64,000 nt of DNA from assembly GCF_019916025.1 (NCBI RefSeq), contig NZ_CP079737.1, forward strand, positions 1,488,001 through 1,552,000. The letters are read 5' to 3'. Each line of letters opens with the position of its first letter. Positions within the stretch are counted from its first letter, which is position 1. Below are positions 19,444 to 28,138 of this stretch, in pieces. The stretch is from Paraclostridium bifermentans (GTDB lineage Bacteria > Bacillota > Clostridia > Peptostreptococcales > Peptostreptococcaceae). Position numbers and translations under genes: made by a program. Under the pieces are notes generated by a model. The model saw nothing but the letters and a program-made list of their open reading frames with translations. It searched no databases and was not told the origin of the DNA.

Positions 19444-20709
19444 GTGAATGGAATAAAAATTAAGGCAGGTATTTTTCCAGTAGTAATGAGTTTTGCAATT
19501 GGGGAACAAGGAAAAGAAGAGGTTCAAGCGATAGATTTACCAATAGGTGCAAATATTCTATATTTACAAAGTATAAGAGATCTAACTGAAGTTGAGATTT
19601 TAAAGAAATTTGTTTGTAAAGAAGAATTTTATGATGAAGATTATGAAAAGCTTTTTAAGCTTTTTCTTAATAATACGAAAAGATTAAGTCCGAATATTAA
19701 TAACGCAGAAGACATTCTTCATCAGTTTGGAGTTTATGAGGAAAAAATAGGTGATAAGTATCATTTTAAGCTTATCCAAGAATATATTCCATATATTAAA
19801 GCAGATACTTGGGATTATATTACAGTAGATTTATTAAAAGATTCTTATACCGATATTATTAATTGCTTCGATTTTGGCGACATAAATATTTATTTAGGAG
19901 CATGGAGAAGTGAGTTTGACAGTCAAAAACAATCATTGTTAACTGCATTTAGAAGTGCATTTATATTTACATTGATTGGATTTCTTTATGGGGATGATAG
20001 AAATTTATACTCTAACTTTAATAGTTTTTTTGAAAGTGAGTTCTATAAAAGAATTTCATTAATTTATGGAATTTGGAAACATCGTAAAGCAAATGAGGGT
20101 ATTAAATATATTCCCATTTTTGATAGCTTTTATAATTTAGAAGGTAATTCTCCTGAGAATTTGATACAAATAATTCACGCTATTTTATCGGATGATAACA
20201 TAGTAAAAGATGAAAGAATGATGATAAAAAATAGGCTTATTGAAGGTGCTAATAGTTTTCATAGTAATATAGATTCTCAGAGCTTAGAGTTAGAGCAATC
20301 TATAATAAAACCTGTAGTTAATTATCTTATTGAAATACAATCAGCTAATGAAAATATTTCTGCTGCGGAAGCAATGTATAAGGAAACGTTATTTGAAGCT
20401 GCCATTAATAGAAGTTATTATTCAATGATGCATGCACTTAAGGCACTTTTAGAAAATAAAAAACAATTATCCGATTGGGAGCCTGGTAAATTGAATGTAA
20501 GTGAAAATCATAAAGCTTTGGAACGAAAGCTTATAAATTTATATTCACAAGGAATTATAAAAAATAGTTTTGTTTCAGATTTTAAATATGTCAAACAGAA
20601 ACGTTGGATTGCGGATTATAATATTTCAACATTTAGTAAAGAAGAATGTCTTGAATGTATAACTAAAGCTAAAGTCTTTATTAATGAGGTAAAAAAAATA
20701 TCACTATAA
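19444..20709 (+). CDS. Large protein with C-terminal HEPN domain
   Basis: 421 residues from GTG 19444, eight bases after AGGAGG. The last 110 residues match the HEPN fold (UPF0332 type): AAINRSYYSMMHALKALL contains Arg323 and His330, an R-x6-H motif that in active HEPN RNases is catalytic. The N-terminal 300 residues are unfamiliar: an opening beta-rich segment (IKAGIFPVVMSFAIG), then mixed helices with Trp-containing segments, and no P-loop. HEPN proteins are common toxins and effector domains of anti-phage systems. No partner nucleotidyltransferase (MNT) gene is next to it, so it may be a self-contained sensor-effector. Catalytic activity is inference from the motif. Confidence 0.7.
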   Translation: MNGIKIKAGIFPVVMSFAIGEQGKEEVQAIDLPIGANILYLQSIRDLTEVEILKKFVCKEEFYDEDYEKLFKLFLNNTKRLSPNINNAEDILHQFGVYEEKIGDKYHFKLIQEYIPYIKADTWDYITVDLLKDSYTDIINCFDFGDINIYLGAWRSEFDSQKQSLLTAFRSAFIFTLIGFLYGDDRNLYSNFNSFFESEFYKRISLIYGIWKHRKANEGIKYIPIFDSFYNLEGNSPENLIQIIHAILSDDNIVKDERMMIKNRLIEGANSFHSNIDSQSLELEQSIIKPVVNYLIEIQSANENISAAEAMYKETLFEAAINRSYYSMMHALKALLENKKQLSDWEPGKLNVSENHKALERKLINLYSQGIIKNSFVSDFKYVKQKRWIADYNISTFSKEECLECITKAKVFINEVKKISL

Positions 20710-20851
20710 TGTATATTAGTGACATCAATAATTTCAAAAAGTATATGGAAATTTTCTATTAGCAGATTTAATAGTTACATATTTATAGAAAAAGCTTATT
20801 TATTCCATTAATTTTAATATATGTTAGTTTTTCTTGTTAGAAATATTATTG

Positions 20852-21043
20852 ATGTTTGTAGGTTTTGCCTCTGGAGAAGAACTAGGGACTATGTTATTAA
20901 GGACATTGGGAGCAGATGTATGGGAAGTATTTGAAGGAATGATATATGTTTGCACATTTGTACCAATATTTTCAGGAATATATTCATTAATAATTTTTTT
21001 GAAGTTTACATTTAATATAATATATGGAAAATTAAAACAATGA
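20852..21043 (+). CDS. Possible small membrane protein
   Basis: 63 codons from ATG 20852. Two hydrophobic stretches at both ends surround GEELGTMLLRTLGADVWEV, giving a hairpin-like membrane protein. No ribosome site is visible before it, so this may be a fragment of a longer lost gene. The terminator at 21222 lies downstream. Confidence 0.25.
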   Translation: MFVGFASGEELGTMLLRTLGADVWEVFEGMIYVCTFVPIFSGIYSLIIFLKFTFNIIYGKLKQ

Positions 21044-21221
21044 AATTAATATTCAAAGAATACAAAAAACTAATTAATATATAGTAAGAAATCTCTTTAA
21101 ATTGTAGTAGTAGAATATAGTCTGAGAAATGTTTCTGAAAATTGGCGAAAAATAAAAATCATAATAGATAGTAAAAGTAAATATTTTAATATATGATTCA
21201 TATATAGAGTCATAATAAAGG

Positions 21222-21250
21222 CTCCTAATTTATTAGGAGTTTTTATTTTT
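21222..21250 (+). terminator. Intrinsic terminator without clear gene
   Basis: CTCCTAA (21222-21228) and TTAGGAG (21233-21239), 4-base loop, T run. Confidence 0.75.
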
Positions 21251-21413
21251 TATATTAAATTATAGCACCATAAAAGTGTAGTTTAGGGTTATTTATATAT
21301 AAATATATTTATTTTGATATGATTTATATATAAAGATTAGATAAAAATAATAATAATAATAATATATCAAAAATATAAGGTAGAGTATAAATTTATTTAA
21401 AGGTGGTGCTATT

Positions 21414-21623
21414 ATGAAAATGATAAATATATCTACTGGTAATATAGTTTCTATTGGATATGATGAATCAAGGAAAGTACTTAGAGTTAAGTTAAAAAAT
21501 AGTACATATGAATATAATCGTGTTCCTAAAAATATACTTCGTGATTTTCTAAATGATTTAAATAAGACTAAATTTTATAATTCAATAATTAGACATTTTT
21601 ATAGTGTTCATAAAGTTAGATAA
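21414..21623 (+). CDS. KTSC domain protein
   Basis: 69 residues, the whole of it one KTSC domain: IVSIGYDESRKVLRVKLKNS, then YEYNRVPKNIL, and an ending with FYNSIIRHFY. The family is a small all-in-one domain found alone or beside nucleases and phage genes, with no settled function; the final motif of the family (K-T-S-C around a Y-N-x-I-R element) is only partly kept here. Ribosome site AAAGGTGG precedes ATG. It lies 180 bases before the Gabija-like pair but has separate spacing, so joint transcription is uncertain. Confidence 0.75.
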   Translation: MKMINISTGNIVSIGYDESRKVLRVKLKNSTYEYNRVPKNILRDFLNDLNKTKFYNSIIRHFYSVHKVR

Positions 21624-21802
21624 TATAAATAATAGGTATTGGGGAAGAGCTCTTTTACAGGGTTCTTTATTTATGAACTTAAGTAAATGTATGGAAATAA
21701 ACTTATTTATAAAAAATAAATTTATTTCCATACAATAACTACCATAAAGATTAATTTTGATGTTAAAATAATTATATATTTGAAAATAAAGGGGAATATA
21801 AT

Positions 21803-23872
21803 ATGTTTTTGTCACAATTAAAAATATGGAATTTTAGGAAATATGGTACAAAAGAAAATGGAGATACAGGAATTACAGTATCTTTTAATGATAGATTAAA
21901 TCTAATTGTTGGTGAAAATGATAGTGGGAAAACAGCTATTATAGATGCAATAAAGTTAGTTCTAGGTACTCAGAGTTATGACAATATTAGAATAGAAGAA
22001 AATGATTTTTATAGAAGTAAAGATGGAACTAGAACGGATTCATTAAAGATTGAATGCACATTTGAAGATCTATCTGATTTAGAAGCAGGTAGATTTTTAG
22101 AATGGATTTACATAGATGATGAAGGTAAAGCTAAATTAGAAGTTAGACTAGTAGCAAGAATCAAGGATAACAAGGTAACTATAAGAAAAACTGGAGGTAA
22201 AGAAGGGGTAGATATTAACTTTGAAGCATCAGAAAATCTAAGAGTTACATATTTAAAGCCGTTAAGAGATGCAGAACATGAATTAAATCCAGGATATAGA
22301 TCAAGGTTTGCACAAGTACTAAAGAGTCATCCTATATTTAAAAATAATGGGAACACTCACAAGATAGAAGAAATTATGCAAGATGCAAATAAAAATATTG
22401 AAGAATATTTTAAAGTAAGTATATCTCAAGATAATAGTGAAAGTTCAGGTAGTGATTCTGCAGAAGAAAATAATGAGGAACTTAATTATAAAGACGATCC
22501 ATCAAGTATTATAAGTTCAATTTCAGATACATTAAGTAACTTTTTAGGAAATAATAAAGATCAATATGATGTGAATATTAATATATCTGAAATGGAATTA
22601 AACAAGATATTATCTAGGCTTATGTTAAAAATAGATGAAGATAAGGTTGGATTAGGGACTCTAAATCAATTATATATGGCGATGGAATTACTATTATTAG
22701 ATATAAAAGAAAAGAATAATGAATTTGGATTAGCTTTAATTGAAGAAATTGAAGCACATATACATCCACAAGCACAGTTAAGAGTAATAAAGCATTTAGA
22801 GGAAAATATTAAATCACAAACGATACTTACAACTCACAGTATAACATTAGCATCAATAGCTAATTTAAATAGTTTAATTCTTTGTAGGAATAACAATGCA
22901 TATTCTTTAAACAGTAAATATACACGTTTATCTTCAGGTGATTATGAGTTCTTAGAAAGATTTTTAGACTCTACAAAAGCAAATTTATTTTTTGCAAAAG
23001 GTGTAATTATGGTTGAAGGGGATGCTGAGAATATATTAATACCGACTATTGCTAAGATTATAGGAAGACCATTATATATGCATGGAGTATCAATTGTTAA
23101 TGTTGGAAATGTAGCATTTTTAAGATATTCGAATATATTTATTTCAAAAGATGGAGAGCAAACTATAGGAATACCTACTTCAATTGTTACAGATTTAGAT
23201 GTAAGGCCTATTCAGTATTATCAAGATGATGATAATGATTGTGATAGTGATTTTAAATATACTGTATATGAGATAAAAGATACTAAAGAATGCTTTATAA
23301 ATAAAATTAATTCGAAGAAAAGATTGAAAGAAATTTTGGGAAGAGCATCTAGGCAGATACTTAGGAATAATGAGTATTTAGATAAAGTTAATATTATAGA
23401 AGATAATTACAGTAAATATAAAGATGTTGTAAAGAAAGATAAAGAAGAAAAATATAATTTACAGGATATAAAAGTATTTACAAATAACTGGACTATGGAA
23501 TTTGATTTAGCATTAAGCTGTATAAGAGAATATGTATATGCAGCAGTTTTAATAGCAAAATATATAAAATCTGATGAAGGTGGTATTGATGATATTGATA
23601 TAGATGAATTTATTAACGATGCTAAAGAAGAAATAGATGAATTTATTGAAGAGGGTAAAGTTGATATGGATATAGCATATCAAATATATAAGCCACTATT
23701 AAAAGGAAATGCATCTAAAGCTGTGTGCGCACAATATTTATCTAAAATTTTATTAAATAAGTCAAATGAAAGTGAGGAATTAGTTAATAAAATTAATGAA
23801 GATGAGAATATAAAGTATATATTAGATGCTATACATCATGTGACTAAGACTAGAAGTGAGGTTACAGAATAA
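21803..23872 (+). CDS. OLD-family ATPase-TOPRIM nuclease, Gabija GajA-like
   Basis: 689 residues. N-terminal ABC-type ATPase with Walker A GENDSGKT (residues 37-44), a segment with coiled-coil and acidic spacer near 195-240, and Walker B region ALIEEIEAHIHPQAQ (about 310-330) followed by the D-loop/H-loop TTHSITLAS. The TOPRIM domain follows from about residue 395: VEGDAEN with the metal-binding Glu, and VTDLDVRP with the DxD pair. The C-terminal 190 residues are helical and acidic. GajA of described Gabija systems is about 570-580 residues, so this is long. The TAATG overlap with the helicase gene makes a class 2 OLD-UvrD pair, the hallmark of Gabija. Function: DNA cleavage on phage infection. 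Confidence 0.85.
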   Translation: MFLSQLKIWNFRKYGTKENGDTGITVSFNDRLNLIVGENDSGKTAIIDAIKLVLGTQSYDNIRIEENDFYRSKDGTRTDSLKIECTFEDLSDLEAGRFLEWIYIDDEGKAKLEVRLVARIKDNKVTIRKTGGKEGVDINFEASENLRVTYLKPLRDAEHELNPGYRSRFAQVLKSHPIFKNNGNTHKIEEIMQDANKNIEEYFKVSISQDNSESSGSDSAEENNEELNYKDDPSSIISSISDTLSNFLGNNKDQYDVNINISEMELNKILSRLMLKIDEDKVGLGTLNQLYMAMELLLLDIKEKNNEFGLALIEEIEAHIHPQAQLRVIKHLEENIKSQTILTTHSITLASIANLNSLILCRNNNAYSLNSKYTRLSSGDYEFLERFLDSTKANLFFAKGVIMVEGDAENILIPTIAKIIGRPLYMHGVSIVNVGNVAFLRYSNIFISKDGEQTIGIPTSIVTDLDVRPIQYYQDDDNDCDSDFKYTVYEIKDTKECFINKINSKKRLKEILGRASRQILRNNEYLDKVNIIEDNYSKYKDVVKKDKEEKYNLQDIKVFTNNWTMEFDLALSCIREYVYAAVLIAKYIKSDEGGIDDIDIDEFINDAKEEIDEFIEEGKVDMDIAYQIYKPLLKGNASKAVCAQYLSKILLNKSNESEELVNKINEDENIKYILDAIHHVTKTRSEVTE

Positions 23873-25839
23873 TGAATATGATATTTAATGATATTGAAAT
23901 AACAGAAGATGATATTAGGTATGCAGAGGAGATACTTTTCGATAAAGTTAATATTTTTGATGAGCAAGAGAGAATTCCAATAATACAAGACTTCAATAAT
24001 TCATTTGATGTAAATGCATGTCCAGGAAGCGGAAAAACTACAGTTTTATTAGCTAAATTAATTATATTATCTAGAAAGATGCCACTAAATAATGGACAAG
24101 GCATATGTGTTTTAACTCATACCAATGTTGCAATAGATGAAATAAAAAGTAAGTTAGGTGACAAGAGTGATATATTGTTTAAATATCCTAACTATTTTGG
24201 AACTATTCAAAATTTTGTAGATAAATATTTAGCTATACCTTATTTTAAAAGACAAAAGAATGAGAATATTAAAAGTATAGATGACGATATATATTACGAT
24301 AATATAAAAAAATTATCAAAAGAAGTGTATCCTAACATAGATAGTATAATACAGTTTTGTATCGAAAAGGGATATGGTAATTATACTTGCGATTCTCACG
24401 AAAGAAACTTTATGACCTTTATAGCGAATAAACATTTTAATATTGATAATAATGACATAAGAGATAATTACAATAAAGTACTAACAGATAAGTTTTATTA
24501 TAGTGAGTTGAAAGATATTATGTTAAATAAGACATTAGATAACGGAATATTAAGATATGAAGATGCATATTTTTTAGCTGGATTATATATTAAAAAATTT
24601 CCAGATATAAAGAAATATTTTTCAAATAGATTTAAATATGTTTTTATAGATGAAATGCAGGATGTAAGTAAAATACAAATGAAAATTATAGGGAATATTT
24701 TTAATGATGATAAAGTTATTATTCAAAGATTTGGAGACATAAACCAAAGCATAAGTAAATTCGACTCAAATAATAACAATTGGATATTTAATGAAGAGCT
24801 TAAAACAATTAATTCAAGTAAAAGATATGGAGATGGAGTGGTTAAATTTTTAGAGCCATTGAGAGTTGAAAAGTTTGGAGAGTTTAAGGGAAATGAAGAC
24901 ATTGATACTTTAAATCCTCATATAATAATATTTGATGATCCTGAAATAGAAAGTGTTATACCAAAATATTTAGAGTTATTAGATAAGTATAATATTAAGG
25001 AAGAAAAAAATAAGAGGATAAAAGTAATTGGGAAATTGGCACTTTCAGTTAGTAATCCATATAAATCAATATCATCTTATGTAAGAGGATATAATTCAAA
25101 AGGAAATAGAGATATACCTTTACATAAAAAAGTTATTAATAAATTAAATAGAGTAAAGACTACTAAGGAATTTTATGATTATTTAATATCTGTAATTTTA
25201 CTAGCTATAGATATTGATGGGAGAAAAGTTAGTAATGAAGAATTTACTAGGTTGATGGAGGATAAATATATTAATGAATTTACGATATATCGTTCTAATA
25301 TATTAAAATGGACTAAAAATTTTAGAGAGAATACTAGTTTAGTATTGGAAGATATATTAGACAAAACTCAATCTCTATTTAGTGAAGTAGAAGAAGTAAA
25401 TTGTAATAATGATATACTAAAAAACAAAATAAATAGTAATACTGGAGAAGTGGAAGAAAGCCAGGAATATCTAGAAGCGATAGAGCTAGTTATAAGTATG
25501 GATAATATTGATACTATAATGAGTACTAAAGGAGAAACTCATAAGGCAACATTATATTTAGAGAGTAAACTAGTGTATAGCAATGGCGATGATAGAAGCG
25601 ATATCAGTAGAATCTTAGATTATATGGTAAATAAAAAAGAGGAAGTAGACGATGGTGATAAAGAAGCATTAATGAATGCATATGTTGCTATGAGTAGAGC
25701 TGAAAAATTAACTTGTATTGCTATTCAATATGAGACAATAAAGGGAAGAATAAAAGAGTTTAAAGAGTATGGATATGAAGTAATTGGATGTAATACTGAG
25801 ATCGATGTACTAATATCGAATGAACTTCAAGAATTATAA
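23872..25839 (+). CDS. UvrD/PcrA-like helicase, Gabija GajB-like
   Basis: 655 residues beginning inside the OLD stop codon. Superfamily 1 helicase motifs in order: Q-motif region, motif I ACPGSGKTT (about residue 49), Ia VLTHTNVAIDEI, II VFIDEMQDVS (about 260), III RFGDINQSI, IV, V STKGETHKATLY (about 545) and VI AYVAMSRAEK. The stretch 390-520 between motifs IV and V is a helical insertion. In Gabija, GajB ATPase/helicase is thought to act on DNA ends generated by GajA and to relieve nucleotide inhibition. Known GajB is near 500 residues, so both partners here are larger. A terminator follows 28 bases later, closing a two-gene operon. Confidence 0.87.
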   Translation: MNMIFNDIEITEDDIRYAEEILFDKVNIFDEQERIPIIQDFNNSFDVNACPGSGKTTVLLAKLIILSRKMPLNNGQGICVLTHTNVAIDEIKSKLGDKSDILFKYPNYFGTIQNFVDKYLAIPYFKRQKNENIKSIDDDIYYDNIKKLSKEVYPNIDSIIQFCIEKGYGNYTCDSHERNFMTFIANKHFNIDNNDIRDNYNKVLTDKFYYSELKDIMLNKTLDNGILRYEDAYFLAGLYIKKFPDIKKYFSNRFKYVFIDEMQDVSKIQMKIIGNIFNDDKVIIQRFGDINQSISKFDSNNNNWIFNEELKTINSSKRYGDGVVKFLEPLRVEKFGEFKGNEDIDTLNPHIIIFDDPEIESVIPKYLELLDKYNIKEEKNKRIKVIGKLALSVSNPYKSISSYVRGYNSKGNRDIPLHKKVINKLNRVKTTKEFYDYLISVILLAIDIDGRKVSNEEFTRLMEDKYINEFTIYRSNILKWTKNFRENTSLVLEDILDKTQSLFSEVEEVNCNNDILKNKINSNTGEVEESQEYLEAIELVISMDNIDTIMSTKGETHKATLYLESKLVYSNGDDRSDISRILDYMVNKKEEVDDGDKEALMNAYVAMSRAEKLTCIAIQYETIKGRIKEFKEYGYEVIGCNTEIDVLISNELQEL

Positions 25840-25867
25840 ATTTATTAAATGAGAATGTAGTTATTAA

Positions 25868-25916
25868 AAATTGTATTTAAGCTAAATTAGTTTTTAGTTT
25901 AAATACAATTTTTTTT
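25868..25916 (+). terminator. Terminator of the Gabija-like operon
   Basis: AAATTGTATTTAA pairs with TTAAATACAATTT around a 17-base loop, followed by eight T. Confidence 0.85.
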
Positions 25917-26052
25917 ACAATAATTAGATATTCAGTTAAAAAAAGTCTTGTTTAAGAAAAAATTATGGTAAAATATGTAAAATAAAACACAATACGATTA
26001 TGTTAAATTGTATTGTTTTGTGAAATTAAATGATTAAACACTTTGGGGGGAT

Positions 26053-26172
26053 ATGTATTTAGAAAATGAAAATATTGAAGAGGTAGTCTTATTAAGTCAA
26101 GTATTAGATAGAATTATAGTATCTATGCAAGTAAATATAAATAATAACATAAAGGAAATTAATATTACTTAA
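26053..26172 (+). CDS. 39-residue peptide upstream of sigma-like gene
   Basis: ATG at 26053 follows GGGGGG at 26045-26050. The product (MYLENENIEEVVLLSQVLDR then mostly Asn/Ile) is one amphipathic helix plus a polar tail. Small helical proteins of this kind are often found next to the short sigma-70-like factors of mobile element and bacteriocin loci; no family is assigned. Confidence 0.4.
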   Translation: MYLENENIEEVVLLSQVLDRIIVSMQVNINNNIKEINIT

Positions 26173-26223
26173 ATCGTATATAAAATTTAATAGTATGTTA
26201 AGTTAATAAATTTTTAAGGATAG

Positions 26224-26263
26224 AAGCTCATTAATTAAATTAGTAGAGCTTTATTTTTTTTGT
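26224..26263 (+). terminator. Terminator after the 39-residue frame
   Basis: AAGCTC (26224-26229) and GAGCTT (26246-26251) with AT-rich inner pairing, then T run. Confidence 0.7.
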
Positions 26264-26371
26264 AAATTTCTATCAAAAACTGTCCTGAAATGGTATCTAT
26301 GATTGTAGTAGTAGATGAAAGGAGGGATGACTACTTTTTATCTATAAAAATGTATGAAAGGGTAGAATTTT

Positions 26372-26740
26372 ATGAGTAGAGAGTCAAATGAAAAATATAA
26401 GCAACATGCATTTGATAGCTATTGTAAAAAAATCATAAAGAATGAAGCTCGCAACATTTATAAAGAGATTAAGCGTAAAAATGAAAGAGAAATATCTATA
26501 GAACAACTTACGATGAAATATATGGAGAAAATATCTATATTTCCAGAGTATTGTTTTGATGAATCTTGCATTAGATGTAATCAAGAAATTATCCAAATAA
26601 ATGATGAAAATTATTATGAATTTGCCTGAGAAACAACGAAGCATAATCATATTTTCATATTGGATTAATATGTCTGATAGAGAAATAGCAGAAGAGATTA
26701 ACTTAGCTAGAAGAACTGTTTCAAGACATAGAAATCCACT
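26372..26740 (+). pseudogene. Frameshifted and truncated sigma-70-like regulator
   Basis: The first frame (ATG 26372, stop at 26629) has HAFDSYCKKIIKNEARNIY, the usual opening of short sigma-70-like factors found on clostridial mobile elements and peptide-resistance loci. The matching C-terminal half, LPEKQRSII and SDREIAEEINLARRTVS (the region 4 helix-turn-helix), continues in a different frame from about 26620. So a small indel near 26600-26630 broke the gene. After RRTVSRHRN the homology ends and the frame enters an ABC-2 permease fragment, so the last ~25 residues of the sigma factor are lost. Inference: a frameshift followed or preceded by a deletion joining two genes. Confidence 0.8.
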
Positions 26741-27374
26741 GTGGATGGCTATTTTGATAATTGTATCCATATGTACTATATTTAGTAATGAATATCAAAG
26801 CAATACTGCATCAATAGTATTTAGTTCAAAAAACGGACAAGGTAAACTAACACTAGCAAAAGTTATATCAGGATTATTATTCTCTACAATCATGTTTCTG
26901 ATTATAAATGGTATACAAGTTGCTATAATGGCTATGCATGGCTTTGATGGATGGAATTTACCATTAGGATTTTTACCTAGTTATGCAAGGACCCCATATA
27001 TTATGAACATAGGAACATTTTATATGATTGGATTATTGGTTAGCTATATAGGGGTTGTATTATTTACATTATTAGTTATGTTAGTATCATTAATTAGCAA
27101 AAATGATATGATATCTTTTGCAATAAATGTAGTGATATTACTAGGACCTGGATTTTTAGCTAAAATTATGCCTACATATATGTTGACTAAGATATTTATG
27201 GAATTAAACATAGAACGTTTAATAGGACCAATAATGATGTTTGGAAATATAAGCACGTACAATATATTTGGAAATCCTACACTATACTTAAATGTCATAG
27301 TTTCAATTGCTATTTTAAGTATACCTATAGTATTGTATTTAATATATAAATTAGGTAAAAGACAAGTTGTATAA
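26738..27374 (+). pseudogene. Truncated ABC-2 type permease fused to the sigma remnant
   Basis: About 210 residues of a membrane permease: SNEYQSNTASIVFSSKNGQ, typical of ABC-2 family permeases of peptide-resistance type, then five membrane segments to the C-terminus GKRQVV. The N-terminal first membrane segment and start are missing; the frame instead joins directly to the sigma region 4 remnant with no stop in between. No ATP-binding partner is present. The junction lies within about 26730-26745. A terminator at 27406-27457 follows, presumably the original one. Fused product could still be made only if the out-of-frame start at 26601 is used; there is no good ribosome site for it. Confidence 0.8.
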
Positions 27375-27405
27375 ACTTTAATTATAATTAATAATTACAA
27401 TTTTA

Positions 27406-27457
27406 AATATTACATAAGGTAATTATATTTGATATACTTTATGTAATATTTTTTTAC
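27406..27457 (+). terminator. Terminator of the ABC-2 permease remnant
   Basis: TATTACATAA pairs with TTATGTAATA around a 20-base AT-rich loop, then seven T and ACGCTTAA, a string also found after the terminator at 29052. Confidence 0.75.
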
Positions 27458-27475
27458 GCTTAAGGAGGAAATAGA

Positions 27476-28009
27476 GTGGGTATAAATATTAGAAAAGAAC
27501 AGTTGAAAGATAGAGAAGAAATATATAATTTAATAAAGGAATCATTTAAAAGTGCAGAACACTCTGATGGAAGTGAACAAGATTTAGTAAATAGACTTAG
27601 AAACTCAGATAGTTATATAAAAGAGTTATCACTTGTGGCAACTTGTGATAAAACTATAGTTGGTCATATTATGTTTACTAAAATATCAATAGAAAACAAG
27701 GACTTAAAGACAGAATCACTTGCATTAGCTCCACTTTCGGTATTACCTAAATATCAAAGACAAGGAATAGGTAGTAGGTTAATAAGTGAAGGTTTAAGTA
27801 TTGCTAAAAACTTAGGATATAAGTCGGTTGTAGTTCTTGGAAGTGAAAAGTACTATCCAAGATTTGGATTTAAAGAAGCTAAAGAATTTAGAATAAATCC
27901 ACCATTTGATGTACCAAGTGAAAACTTTATGGTTATAGATCTTGAACCAGCTTCATTAAAATATGTAAATGGAGTAGTTAAGTATGCAAAAGAGTTTTTT
28001 GAATCTTAA
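27476..28009 (+). CDS. GNAT acetyltransferase (YhbS-like)
   Basis: 177 residues, GTG start at 27476 preceded by AAGGAGG. Single GNAT fold: VGHIMFTKI strand, acetyl-CoA-binding QRQGIGSRL (motif A), VVVLGSEKYYPRFGF (motif B). This matches the YhbS-type predicted N-acetyltransferases, which act on small molecules or proteins of unknown identity. No neighbours suggest a substrate; the gene lies just before the sensor-only BceB paralogue, about 30 bases before its operator. Confidence 0.85.
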   Translation: MGINIRKEQLKDREEIYNLIKESFKSAEHSDGSEQDLVNRLRNSDSYIKELSLVATCDKTIVGHIMFTKISIENKDLKTESLALAPLSVLPKYQRQGIGSRLISEGLSIAKNLGYKSVVVLGSEKYYPRFGFKEAKEFRINPPFDVPSENFMVIDLEPASLKYVNGVVKYAKEFFES

Positions 28010-28039
28010 GAACTAAATAATTGCAACCAGAATTCTATC

Positions 28040-28077
28040 TTACAAAAGTGTAACTTAAATGTAATTTATATAGATAC
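28040..28077 (+). promoter_or_regulatory. BceR-type operator and promoter region of the sensor-only gene
   Basis: TTACA (28040-28044), four bases, TGTAA (28049-28053), then ATGTAAT and ATACTAAAAA elements shared with the bceAB region. The box starts 99 bases before the ATG at 28139, as in the intact operon, and the two leaders align without gaps. Confidence 0.75.
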
Positions 28078-28138
28078 TAAAAACTTTATAATTAGTATAT
28101 TATTATTACATAAAGATAAAGAAAGGTTGCAGATAGTC

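Larger units (their letters stand above)
20710..21413. other. Long gene-poor stretch between HEPN and KTSC genes
   Basis: Contains one weak small membrane frame (20852-21043), one clear terminator (21222-21250) and an AAT tract at about 21345-21362. It may be the remains of a removed gene. Confidence 0.4.
25917..26371. other. Stretch with a micro-ORF and leader elements
   Basis: Holds a 39-codon frame (26053-26172), a terminator (26224-26263), and AAAGGAGGG followed by ATGACTACTTTTTATCTATAA, a 6-codon frame from about 26328, directly before the sigma-like pseudogene. The latter may be a leader peptide or a decayed start. Confidence 0.35.

Noticed and set aside
21345-21362. AAT triplet tract as a CRISPR or satellite repeat
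   Set aside because: Simple low-complexity run in an AT-rich gap; no spacers or unit structure. No CRISPR array or cas gene is seen anywhere in the window.
12732-27457. Prophage or integrative element
   Set aside because: No integrase, transposase, relaxase, capsid or terminase genes and no tRNA attachment site; the content is defence-type only.
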